A stretch of 64,000 bases of DNA from Piscinibacter lacus. GTDB lineage: Bacteria; Pseudomonadota; Gammaproteobacteria; Burkholderiales; Burkholderiaceae_C. Below the pieces are notes generated by a model. That model ran no database searches, had not been told where the DNA came from, and saw nothing but the letters and a program-made list of their open reading frames with translations. Location: assembly GCF_016735685.1 (NCBI RefSeq), contig NZ_JAERRA010000001.1, positions 868,001 through 932,000 on the forward strand, in the 5' to 3' direction. Below, piece by piece: positions 36,613 through 46,579 of this stretch; position 1 is the first letter of the stretch, and every line of letters starts with the position of its first letter. Both the position numbers and the translations under genes were made by a program.

Positions 36613-37629
36613 TCAGCGCGTCGGCCGGGTGCCGAAGCCGGTCGCCCGGGCCAGCGTCCACCACTGGCGGGCGTTGCGGGCATGCACGGCGGCATCGCCG
36701 GCCGCGCCCCGGCCGAGCCGGGCCTTGGCCCAGGCCTTGAGCGCCAGCACCGCATCGGCCAGCAGGCCCAGGCCCAGGGCCGTCATCAGGCCAAGCAGGC
36801 CGCCATGCTTGCGCCAGTAGAGCAGGGCGCTTTCCACTTGCAGCACCGAGACCTGCCGCGCCCCGGCGGCAAAGCCCGGCATCTGCGCCGCACTGCCGCC
36901 GCCTACGTGGACGACCGTGGTGGTGGCCAGGCAGGCGATCTGCCAGCCGGCCTGGCGGGTGCGCAGGCAGTGGTCGACTTCCTCGAAATAGAGGAAGTAG
37001 CGCGGGTCGAACAGGCCGACCTGCCGCAGCACCGCGCCGCGCACCAAGTAGAAACAGCCCACCACCCAGTCGCAGGGGCGCAGGGCCGGCGCGCCGGGCG
37101 TGGTGGCCGGGTCGGCAACCAGTTCGTCGGCATGCGGGTCGCCGCGCTTGAGCCCGACCTTCTGGGCGAAGCCCGAGACCAGGCCGGGAAAGTGGCGGGC
37201 CGCTGGCGCCGGCAGCCCGTTCTCGTCGACCAGGCGCACGCCGAGCAGGCCCAGGGCCGGATCGGCCGCCAGCGCAGCCAGCGCGGCGTGCAGGCTGTCG
37301 GGGGCGACGAAGGCATCGGTGTTGAGCAGCAGCAGCGGCTCCTCGCCCAGCAGCGGCAGCACCTGGTTGTTGGCCCGGCCGAAGCCGACGTTGTCGGCAT
37401 TGGCGATCACCACGGCATCGGGCGCATGCGTGGCCAGCCATTCGAGGCCGCCGTCGCCGCTGGCGTTGTCGACCACCACCACCCGCACCCGCAGGCCGGC
37501 GCTGGCGACGCGCAGGGTCTCGAAGCAGCGCGGCAAAAAGCTCAGCGAGCGGTAGCTCACCAGGGCCACCGTCAGGTCGGCCGGCGCGCCAGCGGGCACG
37601 AAAGAGGGCAGGGCGGAATCGAGGGGCAT
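36613..37629 (-). CDS. Family 2 glycosyltransferase
   Basis: This is a 338-residue GT-A glycosyltransferase, rhamnosyltransferase-like. 'TVALVSYRSLSFLPRCFETL' opens the nucleotide-binding fold, 'VVVDNASGDGG' and 'LLLLNTDAFVAPD' (DxD-like metal site) follow, and 'YFLYFEEVDHCLRTRQAGW' is the catalytic-acid region. A hydrophobic segment near 290-310 may attach it to the membrane. The ATG at 37629 fits homologues. Paired with the acetyltransferase, it probably decorates an extracellular polysaccharide. Confidence 0.88.
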   Translation of the reverse strand: MPLDSALPSFVPAGAPADLTVALVSYRSLSFLPRCFETLRVASAGLRVRVVVVDNASGDGGLEWLATHAPDAVVIANADNVGFGRANNQVLPLLGEEPLLLLNTDAFVAPDSLHAALAALAADPALGLLGVRLVDENGLPAPAARHFPGLVSGFAQKVGLKRGDPHADELVADPATTPGAPALRPCDWVVGCFYLVRGAVLRQVGLFDPRYFLYFEEVDHCLRTRQAGWQIACLATTTVVHVGGGSAAQMPGFAAGARQVSVLQVESALLYWRKHGGLLGLMTALGLGLLADAVLALKAWAKARLGRGAAGDAAVHARNARQWWTLARATGFGTRPTR

Positions 37630-37841
37630 GGTGGACGGGAGTCGGAAGCGCGCGGATGGTAAGCGCCCCATGGGGCCGATCCGCCCCGCACGCAGGGGGC
37701 GTGCCCGGTGCTTGCGCCGCGCGACCACCGGCACGGATCGGCCTGTGGCTTGCTGCGGTGCCTGCGCGCCCGGCCCCGCCCGCCCCGCCCAAAGCCCCGG
37801 CTCGGCGGGCCAGGCGCGGCGGCTGCTAGCCTGCCGGCCCC

Positions 37842-40661
37842 ATGCCGCGCTCACCCGCACCGTCAACCCCAGCCGCAGCCGCAGTCACGGCGGCGCCACA
37901 GCCAGCGCCACCCGCGCAAGAGGCCTTGCCCGGCGAAGCCTGGTTCGCGGCCCGCGGTTGGCAGCCCTTCGCCTTCCAGCGCCAGGTCTGGGCGGCGATG
38001 GCCGACGGCCGCAGCGGCCTGCTACATGCCAGCACCGGCTCGGGCAAGACCTATGCAGTGGCCCTGGGCGCCCTGGCCCGCGCGGCGCGCCAGGGCCTGC
38101 TGGCGGCCCGCGCTGCGCCGCCGCTGAAGCTGATCTGGGTCACGCCCATGCGGGCGCTGGCGGCCGACACCCTGCGCGCGCTGCAGGCGCCGCTGGCCGA
38201 TCTGGCCCCGGCCTGGACGGCCGGCCTGCGCAGCGGCGACACGCCGGCCGCCGAGCGCGCGCGCCAGGACCGCCGCTGGCCCAGCGTGCTCGTCACCACG
38301 CCCGAATCGCTCAGCCTGATGCTGGCCCGCGAGCATGCGGCCGAGGAGCTGGCCGGCGTCGATGTGCTGATCGCCGACGAATGGCATGAGCTGATCGCCA
38401 GCAAGCGCGGCGTGCAGCTTCAGCTCGCCCTGGCCCGGCTGCGCGGCTGGAACCCGGGCCTGCTGGTCTGGGGCCTGTCGGCCACCCTGGGCAATCTGGC
38501 CGGCGCGGGCGAGACCCTGCTCGGCGCGCCGCCGCAGCCCCTGGGTGAGGGCGCCGAGGCACCGTCCGGCGCCCCGCAGCCCGTGCTGGTGCAGGGCCGC
38601 ATCGACAAGACCCTGCGCATCGACACCCTGCTGCCCGCCCGGCCCGGCCGCTTCAGTTGGGCCGGCCACCTGGGCCGGCAGATGTTGGCGCCGCTGGTCG
38701 CTGAACTGGAGGGCGCCGGCACCGCCCTGGTCTTCACCAACACCCGCTCGCAGGCCGAGATCTGGTATCAGCTCCTGCTGGAGGCCCGGCCGGACTGGGC
38801 CGGCCTGGTCGCGCTGCACCATGGATCGCTCGATCCCGCCGTGCGGGCCTGGGTCGAGGCGGGGCTCAAGGAGGGCAGCCTGAAGGCCGTGGTCGCCACC
38901 GCCTCACTGGACCTGGGGGTGGACTTCCTGCCGGTCGAGCGCGTGCTGCAGATCGGCTCAGCCAAGGGCATTGCCCGCCTCTTGCAGCGCGCCGGTCGCA
39001 GCGGCCATGCGCCGGGCCGGCCCAGCCGCCTGACCCTGGTGCCCACCAACACCCTGGAGCTGCTGGAAGCCGTGGCCGCGCGGCGTGCCGTGCAGGCCGG
39101 CCGCATCGAGCCGCGCCATGGCCCCGAGGCGCCGCTGGACGTGCTGGTGCAGCACCTGGTCACCGTCGCGCTCGGCGGCGGCTTCCCGGTCGAGCCGCGG
39201 CCCGGCCTGCCCGGCGCCCACGATGCGCCGGCCCTGTTCGAGGAAGTGCGCCGCGCGCCGGCCTACCGCTCGCTCGGCCTGGAGGCCTTTCGCTGGGCGC
39301 TGGATTTCGTCGAGCACGGCGGCGCCAGCCTGGGCGCCTACCCGGAGTACCACCGCCTGCGCGTCGGCCCTGCGGCCGACGGCAGCCTGCGCGCCAGCGT
39401 GCCGGACCGCGGCATCGCGCGCCGCCACCGCATGGCCATCGGCACCATCGTCAGCGACGCGTCCATGCAGGTCGTCTGGGCCAGCCGCGCGGCGGGCGGG
39501 GGCGGCTCGCTCGGCAGCATCGAGGAGGGCTTCATCGCCCGGCTGCAGCCCGGCGATGCCTTTGTCTTCGCCGGTCGCCTGCTGGAGCTGGTGCGGGTGC
39601 ACGAGATGCGGGCGCTGGTCCGCCCGGCCACCGCCCGCAGCGGCACCGTGCCGACCTGGCAGGGCGGCAAGATGCCGCTGTCGACCGAACTGGCCGATGC
39701 GGTGCTGGAGGTGCTGGAATCGGTGCGCCCCGCGCTGGAAGCGGCCCCCGGCCGCGAGCAGCCGCCGCCGGACCTGGACGAGCCCGAGCTGCGCGCCGCC
39801 TGGCCGATGCTGGCCACCCAGGTCCAGCGCTCCCGCCTGCCGACGCCCAGCACCCTGCTGGTCGAGCACGAGCGCACGGCCGAGGGCTTCCATGTTTGCA
39901 TCTACCCCTTTGCCGGGCGGCATGTGCACCTGGGCCTGGCCTCGCTGCTGGCCTGGCGCTGGGCGCGCGAGCAGCCCAACACCTTCAGCCTCGCCGTCAA
40001 CGACCTGGGCTTCGAGCTGCTTGCGGCCGAGCCGCCGGACCTGGACGCGCTCGGCCTGCCCGATGGGCCGATCGGCACCGCCTGCGGCCCGGGGGCGCCG
40101 GGGCGGCTGTGGTCCACCGCCGACCTGCTCGACGATGTGCTGGCCAGCCTGGCCACCGGCGAACTGGCGCAACGCCGCTTCCGCGAGATCGCCCGCGTGG
40201 CCGGCCTGATCTTCACCGGCTACCCGGGCGCACCGAAGTCGACCCGGCAGCTCCAGGCCTCCAGCAAGCTCTTCTACGAGGTCTTCCGCAAGCACGATGC
40301 CGGCAACCGCCTGCTCGGCCAAGCCGAGGCGGAGGTGCTGGCGCAGGAGCTGGACCTGGGGCGTCTGCGGGCCACGCTGCAACGCATGCAGGGCCTCCGG
40401 CTTGAGCGGGTGGCCCTGGACGGGCCCAGCCCCTTCAGCCTGCCGCTGCGCGTCGAACGACTGCGCGAGCGGTTGAGCACCGAGCAACTGGCCCAGCGGC
40501 TGGACCGGATGCTGCGGGCGCTCGGCGAACCGGACACAACGCGCGCCGAGGGCCTGGCGGCCCTGGGCCTCGCGTCCGAGAACGCAATCAGCGGCGGAAA
40601 GTCCGGCGCGGGCCGCCGCCGCCCCCGCCGCCGCTCCGCGGCTCCAGGTGACGGAAAGTGA
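37842..40661 (+). CDS. Ligase-associated DEXH-box helicase (Lhr family)
   Basis: This is a 939-residue superfamily 2 helicase. The N-terminal tail is Pro/Ala-rich. Walker A lies at 63-70 (ASTGSGKT), '[12 protein letters not shown]' is motif Ia, '[10 protein letters not shown]' is the DEXH box, 'GLSATLGN' is motif III, and '[35 protein letters not shown]' covers motifs V and VI. The Lhr winged-helix and C-terminal domains fill the rest. It belongs to the exonuclease-ligase-helicase-phosphoesterase repair module, but here sits 6.4 kb from the ligase. The last 74 bp overlap infA on the other strand. Confidence 0.92.
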   Translation: MPRSPAPSTPAAAAVTAAPQPAPPAQEALPGEAWFAARGWQPFAFQRQVWAAMADGRSGLLHASTGSGKTYAVALGALARAARQGLLAARAAPPLKLIWVTPMRALAADTLRALQAPLADLAPAWTAGLRSGDTPAAERARQDRRWPSVLVTTPESLSLMLAREHAAEELAGVDVLIADEWHELIASKRGVQLQLALARLRGWNPGLLVWGLSATLGNLAGAGETLLGAPPQPLGEGAEAPSGAPQPVLVQGRIDKTLRIDTLLPARPGRFSWAGHLGRQMLAPLVAELEGAGTALVFTNTRSQAEIWYQLLLEARPDWAGLVALHHGSLDPAVRAWVEAGLKEGSLKAVVATASLDLGVDFLPVERVLQIGSAKGIARLLQRAGRSGHAPGRPSRLTLVPTNTLELLEAVAARRAVQAGRIEPRHGPEAPLDVLVQHLVTVALGGGFPVEPRPGLPGAHDAPALFEEVRRAPAYRSLGLEAFRWALDFVEHGGASLGAYPEYHRLRVGPAADGSLRASVPDRGIARRHRMAIGTIVSDASMQVVWASRAAGGGGSLGSIEEGFIARLQPGDAFVFAGRLLELVRVHEMRALVRPATARSGTVPTWQGGKMPLSTELADAVLEVLESVRPALEAAPGREQPPPDLDEPELRAAWPMLATQVQRSRLPTPSTLLVEHERTAEGFHVCIYPFAGRHVHLGLASLLAWRWAREQPNTFSLAVNDLGFELLAAEPPDLDALGLPDGPIGTACGPGAPGRLWSTADLLDDVLASLATGELAQRRFREIARVAGLIFTGYPGAPKSTRQLQASSKLFYEVFRKHDAGNRLLGQAEAEVLAQELDLGRLRATLQRMQGLRLERVALDGPSPFSLPLRVERLRERLSTEQLAQRLDRMLRALGEPDTTRAEGLAALGLASENAISGGKSGAGRRRPRRRSAAPGDGK

Positions 40662-40860
40662 TCCGGCCCTTGGTCAGGTCGTAGGGCGAGAGTTCGAGCG
40701 AGACGCTGTCGCCGGCCAGGATGCGGATGCTGTGCTTGCGCATCTTGCCCGCCGCATAGGCGATCAACTGGGCGCCGCCTTCCAGCGTGACGCGGTAGCG
40801 CGCGTCCGGCAGCACCTCGTCCACCTTGCCGTTCATTTCGATCAGGTCTTCTTTACTCAT
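40588..40860 (-). CDS. infA: Translation initiation factor IF-1 (extended form)
   Basis: IF-1 binds the 30S A site during initiation. The 90-residue protein begins '[24 protein letters not shown]' and has the S1/OB-fold core ('[27 protein letters not shown]') of the 72-residue canonical factor. About 18 extra residues, a glycine run followed by an Arg-rich end, lie beyond it. Burkholderiales often carry such an extended second copy besides the short infA of the ribosomal operon. Two hairpins precede it, one with a T tract. Its 3' end overlaps the convergent helicase gene. Confidence 0.95.
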   Translation of the reverse strand: MSKEDLIEMNGKVDEVLPDARYRVTLEGGAQLIAYAAGKMRKHSIRILAGDSVSLELSPYDLTKGRITFRHLEPRSGGGGGGGPRRTFRR

Positions 40861-40895
40861 CCACCGAGCTCCTCGGGGGGCACGGAGCCCACCCC

Positions 40896-40927
40896 AAAAC
40901 AAAAGACCGCGACAAGCTTTCGCGGTC
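40896..40927 (-). terminator. Intrinsic terminator inside the infA leader
   Basis: On the minus strand GACCGCG pairs with CGCGGTC across a 9-base loop and is followed by TTTTGTTTT (40904 down to 40896), ending 35 bases before the infA ATG. A second hairpin (40963-40979) lies further upstream. No minus-strand gene precedes it, so it may be an attenuator of infA or the end of an unrecognised small RNA. Confidence 0.7.
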
Positions 40928-41102
40928 AGGCTGAAACGGAGCAGGTCGGGGGCAGCAAGAAGGCCGACCCTCGGTCGGCAAAGGCCAGCGGCCTGTCCAC
41001 CCCTCAAATGTAGCCGGATCGGGCCTCCGGCAGGCAGCTTTCCGCCCGGAGCCGGCGGGGGCGCAGGGGGCTTCGGCCCGCTTCGGCGGCCATACTTTGG
41101 GC

Positions 41103-41507
<405 letters not shown>

Positions 41508-41530
41508 GTGGCGCGCTGCCGCGGGGGCTG

Positions 41531-42028
41531 ATGGCCGGGCTGCTCCTCGCGGCCGCGTCGCTCGCGGCACGGGCCGAGGTGCTCGACGGCTGGGTCACCC
41601 GCGTCAGTGACGGCGACACGCTCTGGCTGGCGCCGCAGCGCGAGGACGGCCGCCGCGGCCGGCCGATCAAGCTGCGCTTGGTCGGCCTGGATGCGCCCGA
41701 GCGCTGCCAGCCGCATGGCGAGGCCGCCCGCGCAGCCCTCGCCGGCTGGGTGCTGAAGCGGCGCGTGCGGGTGGACCGCGGCGCGCAGGATGCCTACGGT
41801 CGCCCGCTGGTCAGCTTGCAGTTGGCGGGCGAGGACCTGGGCGCGCGCCTGGTGCGCGAGGGCCATGCCTGGTCGGCCCGCTACCGCGACGATCCCGGCC
41901 CCTATGCCCGCGAGGAAGCCGCCGCCCGTGTCGCGCGGCGCGGGCTCTTCGCCGATCCGGCCGCCGAGCGCCCGCGCGATTTCCGCCAGCGCCACGGCCC
42001 TTGCCCGAGCGAGGCGTCCTTGCCATGA
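41531..42028 (+). CDS. Secreted staphylococcal-nuclease-like (thermonuclease) protein
   Basis: This is a 165-residue protein with a short signal peptide ('GLLLAAASLAARA') followed by an SNase OB-fold. Its core motifs are 'VTRVSDGDTLWL', 'IKLRLVGLDAPERCQPHG' (calcium-site Asp and catalytic Arg/Glu region) and 'RGAQDAYGRPLVSL' (second catalytic Arg). It would cleave DNA or RNA in the periplasm or outside the cell. GTG codons at 41483-41489 in frame would lengthen the signal n-region and are alternative starts. Its stop overlaps the next gene (ATGA). Confidence 0.85.
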   Translation: MAGLLLAAASLAARAEVLDGWVTRVSDGDTLWLAPQREDGRRGRPIKLRLVGLDAPERCQPHGEAARAALAGWVLKRRVRVDRGAQDAYGRPLVSLQLAGEDLGARLVREGHAWSARYRDDPGPYAREEAAARVARRGLFADPAAERPRDFRQRHGPCPSEASLP

Positions 42029-42513
42029 AGCGGTTCTTCGCCTCACCGATCGGCGCCGCGCGCCGGCCCCGCGGCCCGGCGCGGTTCGGCCGGGTCGCGC
42101 GGGTCGTCCCGCTGCTTGCGCTGCTGTCCGCCTGCGCCCTCACGCCCCCCATGCCCGAAGGGCCGGCCTTGCAGGCCGCGCTGCAGGGCCTGTGGTGCAA
42201 CAGCGAGGACGGCGGCCGCAGTTGCTGGGCGCACGACCGCTTCACGCCGGACGGCCGCTTGCGCATGTGCGGCCGCACGCCCGACAGCCGCCAGGCCTTC
42301 GACGGCCTGGGCCAGGTGGAGATGGCGGGCCGGCGCATGTGCTACCGGGTGCTGCGCGCCGAGGGCGCGTTCTGGTTGCCGCCCGGCGCGCGCTACTGCA
42401 CTGAGATCGTCGAGCTCGGCCCGCGCCACCACCGCTACCGCGACCTGGACGGCGGCGGCGTCTTCACCCTGCACCGCCTGCCCGACACCGCGCCGGACTG
42501 CCCGGCGCCCTGA
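42025..42513 (+). CDS. Small Cys-rich lipoprotein, unknown function
   Basis: This is a 162-residue protein with an Arg-rich n-region, a hydrophobic helix and the lipobox 'LLSAC' (about 40-44), which indicates a lipidated periplasmic protein. The mature part contains six further cysteines ('LWCN', 'RSCW', 'RMCGR', 'RMCYR', 'RYCTE', 'PDCPAP'), an even number suited to three disulfides. I do not recognise the family. Its ATG overlaps the nuclease stop, so the two are translationally coupled and may work together. Confidence 0.75.
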   Translation: MKRFFASPIGAARRPRGPARFGRVARVVPLLALLSACALTPPMPEGPALQAALQGLWCNSEDGGRSCWAHDRFTPDGRLRMCGRTPDSRQAFDGLGQVEMAGRRMCYRVLRAEGAFWLPPGARYCTEIVELGPRHHRYRDLDGGGVFTLHRLPDTAPDCPAP

Positions 42514-42594
42514 GCCGCAGCCGCCGCGCCCGCAGGAGCCGCAGGGGGCGGGAGCGAGGGTGAGTGCGAGACCGGGGCCAGCCCGCCCCGGCGC

Positions 42595-44694
42595 TCAAGC
42601 CGCCGGTTTCGGCGCCGCCGCGGCCCGCGCCGCGAATTCCGCGCGCAGGGCCTTGAGCTTCTCGCGTGGGTCTTCCTTGGTGGTCGCCTCGTCGAGCTTC
42701 ATCTCGCCGATGAAGCGACTCGGGCTGCCCTTGACCATGTCCCGCCCGCGCTTGCGCCGGGTGAGCCAGCTCACCAGCAGGGTGCGGCGCGCGCGGGTGA
42801 TGCCCACATACATCAGACGCCGTTCCTCCTCGATGCGCTGCGCCATGTCGGCGGCGTCCACGCCCTCGGTCTCCTCGCTGCGGAAGGGCAGCAGACCCTC
42901 GTTCACGCCGGCCAGAATCACATGCGGCCACTCCAGGCCCTTGGCCGCATGCAGGGTGGACAGGGTGACCACGTCCTGGTCGTCGCCGCGCTCGGCCAGG
43001 CTCAGGATCACGCTGATGGTCTGCGCGACTTCGAGCACCGTCTTGCGCTCGGTCTCGAAGGTGGCGCCGCCGGTGGCGTCGATCTCGCCGCCGCAGCGCT
43101 TGGCGATCCAATCGACGAAGTCCAGCACATTCCCCCAGCGGGCGGTGGCCAGCTTCTCGCTCTCCTCGTGGTCGCGCAGGTGCTGCTCGTAGCCGATGTC
43201 GCTCAGCCAGCCCATGAGCAGCACCTTGGCATCCTCGGCGCCGGCGGTGTGGCCGGCGCGGTGCGCCAGGTCGTTCACATAGCGGCCGAACTCGTGCAGC
43301 GAGCCGACGGCCTTCTTGCTGAGCGTGGCTTCCAGGCTGTCGGCGAACAGGGCTTCGAACATCGAGACCTTCCAGCGCCCCGCGAACTCGCCCAGGGCGC
43401 CCAGGGTCTGGTGGCCGATGCCGCGCTTGGGCGTGGTCACGGCGCGCAGGAAGGCGGGGTCGTCGTCCGGGTTGACCAGCAGGCGCAGCCAGGCGCAGAG
43501 GTCCTTGATCTCGGCGCGGTCGAAATAGCTCTGGCCGCCCGAGACCTTGTAGGGAATCTGCGCGGCGCGCAGCTTTTGCTCGATCGCCCGGGCCTGGTGG
43601 TTGGCGCGGTAGAGGATGGCGAAGTCCTTCCAGGCCTGGCCGCCGCCGGCCGTGCTGGCGCCGGCGCGCAGGCTCTGGATGCGGGCCACGGCGCGCTCGG
43701 CCTCATGCTCCTCGCCGTCGCAGGGCTGCACGCGCACCGGCTCGCCTTCGCCCAGGTCGCTCCACAGCTTCTTCTCGAAGATCTTCGGGTTGGCCGCGAT
43801 CACCGCATTGGCCGCGCGCAGGATGGCGCTGGTCGAGCGGTAGTTCTGCTCCAGCGGGATGACGGTCAGCTCGGGGTAGTCCAGCGGCAGGCGCTTGAGG
43901 TTGTCGATGGTCGCGCCGCGCCAGCCGTAGATGCTCTGGTCGTCGTCGCCCACCGCGGTGAACAGGGCCGGCCGCGCCGAGGGCTTGCCATCGCCGCCGC
44001 CGACCAGCATCTTCAGCAACTGGTACTGCTGGGCATTGGTGTCCTGGTACTCGTCGACCAGCACATGGCGCAGGCTGCGCTGCCATTTCTCGCGCACGCT
44101 GGGGTTCTTCTCCAGCAGCGCCACCGGCAGGCCGATCAGGTCGTCGAAGTCCACCGCCTGGTAGGCCTGCAGCCGTTCCTGGTACTTGCCCCAGACGATG
44201 GCGGCCACGCGCTCGTCCTCGTCGGCTGCGGCGGCCAGGCCCTGTTCGGGCGTCAGGCCCTGGTTCTTCCACAGGCTGATCGTCCACTGCCAGTGGCGGG
44301 CGGTCTTGGCATCGGTGGTGCCGCCGGCCTCGCGCATCTGGCCCAGCACATCGTCGCTGTCGAGGATGGAGAAGGCCGGTTTCAGGCCCAGGGCCTGGCC
44401 GTCCTCGCGCAGCATGCGCACGCCCAGCGAATGGAAGGTGGCGATCACCAGCTCCTTGGCCGCCCGGCCGCCGACCAGGGCCTTGGCGCGCTCGCGCATC
44501 TCCTGCGCGGCCTTGTTGGTGAAGGTGATGGCCGCGATCTGCGAGGGCGCCAGCCCCGCCTGCAGCAGGCGCTGGATCTTGTGCGTGATCACCCGCGTCT
44601 TGCCCGAGCCGGCACCCGCCAGCACCAGGCAGGGGCCGCCGAGGTGATGCACGGCCTGCATCTGGGCCAGGTTGAGGGCAGGGGCTTCGGACAT
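42595..44694 (-). CDS. rep: UvrD/Rep-type ATP-dependent DNA helicase
   Basis: This is a 699-residue superfamily 1A helicase that unwinds DNA 3' to 5' during replication restart or repair. Walker A is at 26-33 (AGAGSGKT), followed by 'AAITFTNKAAQEMRERA' (motif Ia), 'HVLVDEYQDTNAQQYQLL' (motif II), 'VGDDDQSIYGWRGA' (motif III), 'QNYRST' (motif IV), 'VTLSTLHAAKGLEW' (motif V) and 'RRLMYVGITRA' (motif VI). The length and 'VGDDDQSIYGWRG' favour Rep over UvrD. A short Ala/Arg-rich tail ends it. Confidence 0.93.
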   Translation of the reverse strand: MSEAPALNLAQMQAVHHLGGPCLVLAGAGSGKTRVITHKIQRLLQAGLAPSQIAAITFTNKAAQEMRERAKALVGGRAAKELVIATFHSLGVRMLREDGQALGLKPAFSILDSDDVLGQMREAGGTTDAKTARHWQWTISLWKNQGLTPEQGLAAAADEDERVAAIVWGKYQERLQAYQAVDFDDLIGLPVALLEKNPSVREKWQRSLRHVLVDEYQDTNAQQYQLLKMLVGGGDGKPSARPALFTAVGDDDQSIYGWRGATIDNLKRLPLDYPELTVIPLEQNYRSTSAILRAANAVIAANPKIFEKKLWSDLGEGEPVRVQPCDGEEHEAERAVARIQSLRAGASTAGGGQAWKDFAILYRANHQARAIEQKLRAAQIPYKVSGGQSYFDRAEIKDLCAWLRLLVNPDDDPAFLRAVTTPKRGIGHQTLGALGEFAGRWKVSMFEALFADSLEATLSKKAVGSLHEFGRYVNDLAHRAGHTAGAEDAKVLLMGWLSDIGYEQHLRDHEESEKLATARWGNVLDFVDWIAKRCGGEIDATGGATFETERKTVLEVAQTISVILSLAERGDDQDVVTLSTLHAAKGLEWPHVILAGVNEGLLPFRSEETEGVDAADMAQRIEEERRLMYVGITRARRTLLVSWLTRRKRGRDMVKGSPSRFIGEMKLDEATTKEDPREKLKALRAEFAARAAAAPKPAA

Positions 44695-44802
44695 CGGGGC
44701 GGGGCCTCGGCGCCCGTTGCGGGCGCGCAAAGCTGGGCATCCTAGCCGGGTGCCGTTCGGGCTCGCACGTACAGTGGGCCGTGCGAAACCGCAGAGGCAG
44801 AC

Positions 44803-46578
44803 ATGAGAAACACGAGTCAGAAGGGCTGGACACGACGCGACTGGATCGGCGGCAGCCTGGCCCTGGGTGGGGCCGCCAGCCTGCCGGCCGCTGCCGGGCC
44901 GGCGACGCCCGCGTCCCTGGCCCCCTCCGCCGCCGGCGGCGCGGGCCGGCCGGTCTTCCGCATCGGCGTGAACCTGGGCTTGATCAACGACTGGTCGTCC
45001 GAGCTGCCCTTCGTCGACCTGATGCGCATCGCCCGGCCCTGGTCGACCCGCGACGGCTCCGGCACCTGGGACACCGGCCATGCCGCCCGCCTGCGCTGCG
45101 ATGCCGATGGCTACCCCATCGGCCTGCCGCAGACGGTCGATGGCAAGCCGGTCTGGGTGCAGACGATCTGGACCAATGCCTCGCTCTGGCCGACCGGTCG
45201 CTACACCGTGCTGCATGCCGGCCAGGGCGAGATCCGCTTCCTGCAAGGGGCCAAGTCGCTGAAACGCGAAGGCCCGGGCCGCTGGACTTTCGAGCTGGGC
45301 CTGGACGCCCCCAATGCGCCGCTGGTGCTGCACCTCATCCGATCCAAGCCCGAGGACCCGCTGCGCGATCTGCGCGTGCTGATGCCCGGCCACGAAGCCA
45401 GCCACCGCGAGCAGCCCTTCAATCCGGCCTTCCTGCGCGCGCTCAAGCCCTTCGATTCGGTGCGCTTCATGGACTGGGGCGCCACCAACAACTGGGGCCA
45501 GAAGGGCCGCGGGGATTGGGACCAGCCCGAACTCTTCGACGCCGACCGCCGCCAGACGCCGGGCCATTACACCTGGGCCGATGGCCGCGGCGTGCCCTAC
45601 GAAGTCATGATCCGGCTGATGAATGCGGCCGGGCTCGACGGCTGGGTCAATGTGCCGCACCGTGCCAGCCCCGGCTACATCCGCCACATGGCGGCGCTGT
45701 TCCGCGACGGCCTGAACCGCGAGCGCAAGCTGGTCGTCGAGTACAGCAACGAGACCTGGAACTGGGCCTTTGGCCAGACCAAGTGGCTGGGCAAGCATGG
45801 CGAGGCCAGCGCCCATGCGCTGCGCGCCAACCCGCTGGCCGGCAGCCAGTGGCCCGAGCGCATGACCGGGCATGTGCAGCGCTGCCTCGACCTGTGGACC
45901 GAGGTCTACGGCGCCCAGCGCCCCGGCCGCCTGATCCGCGTCGCGGGCGGCCAGACGGCTTCCTTCAACCAGAGCAAGCGCGTGCTCGAAGGCCTGCGGC
46001 CCGGCAGCTTCGATGCGATGACCGCCTCCTGGTACTTCTCCCTCAAGTCCGATTTCGTCGGCTCGGTCGAGGCCGGCGTGCGTCGCGACGGCTCGCTCGA
46101 CCGCCTGGGCGAGAAAGCCACCGTCGCCGACATCGCCGCCGCCGTGCGCGGCAGTTGGGAGCGCGACAAGGACTGGCTGCGCAAGCTGCACGAGCGCGTT
46201 GCCAAGCCCCTGGGCCTGCCCGTCCTTTACTACGAGGGCGGCCAGCACCTGACCCCCCAGCCCCACGGCTACGACGCCTATGCTGGCGACGGCAGCGGCC
46301 GCGCCGGGCCGCGCTACCGCGAGGCCTTGGTCGATGCCATGCGCTCGCCCGAGATGGGCCAGCTCTACCGCGAGTGGTTCGACTTCATGCAGCAGGAGAT
46401 GGCCCGCGGCCCCGAGCCGCTCTGGCTGATGCACTTCGGCTTCATCGCACCGCTCAAGGCCAACACCACCCGCTTCGGCCTCTTCAGCCTGCTCGAACGG
46501 GTCGACCAGGATCCGGCCGGCCCCGTCCCCGCGCCGCGCTACCAGGCCGTGATCGAGGCCATGCAGCGCCGCCGCTGA
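44803..46578 (+). CDS. Tat-exported glycoside hydrolase-like protein
   Basis: This is a 591-residue protein with a twin-arginine signal ('GWTRRDWIGGSLALGGAASLPAAA', RR within the first 12 residues). The mature part looks like a large TIM-barrel enzyme. 'LVVEYSNETWNW' places a candidate acid/base glutamate at E317 after an Asn, and 'PVLYYEGGQHLT' places a candidate nucleophile at E478 at the end of a strand, the spacing expected of clan GH-A. An N-terminal beta-rich module (about 45-200) may be a carbohydrate-binding domain. TACAGT at 44789-44794 region and AGAGG precede the ATG. The substrate is unknown, and the enzyme class is inferred. Confidence 0.6.
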   Translation: MRNTSQKGWTRRDWIGGSLALGGAASLPAAAGPATPASLAPSAAGGAGRPVFRIGVNLGLINDWSSELPFVDLMRIARPWSTRDGSGTWDTGHAARLRCDADGYPIGLPQTVDGKPVWVQTIWTNASLWPTGRYTVLHAGQGEIRFLQGAKSLKREGPGRWTFELGLDAPNAPLVLHLIRSKPEDPLRDLRVLMPGHEASHREQPFNPAFLRALKPFDSVRFMDWGATNNWGQKGRGDWDQPELFDADRRQTPGHYTWADGRGVPYEVMIRLMNAAGLDGWVNVPHRASPGYIRHMAALFRDGLNRERKLVVEYSNETWNWAFGQTKWLGKHGEASAHALRANPLAGSQWPERMTGHVQRCLDLWTEVYGAQRPGRLIRVAGGQTASFNQSKRVLEGLRPGSFDAMTASWYFSLKSDFVGSVEAGVRRDGSLDRLGEKATVADIAAAVRGSWERDKDWLRKLHERVAKPLGLPVLYYEGGQHLTPQPHGYDAYAGDGSGRAGPRYREALVDAMRSPEMGQLYREWFDFMQQEMARGPEPLWLMHFGFIAPLKANTTRFGLFSLLERVDQDPAGPVPAPRYQAVIEAMQRRR

Positions 46579-46579
46579 C

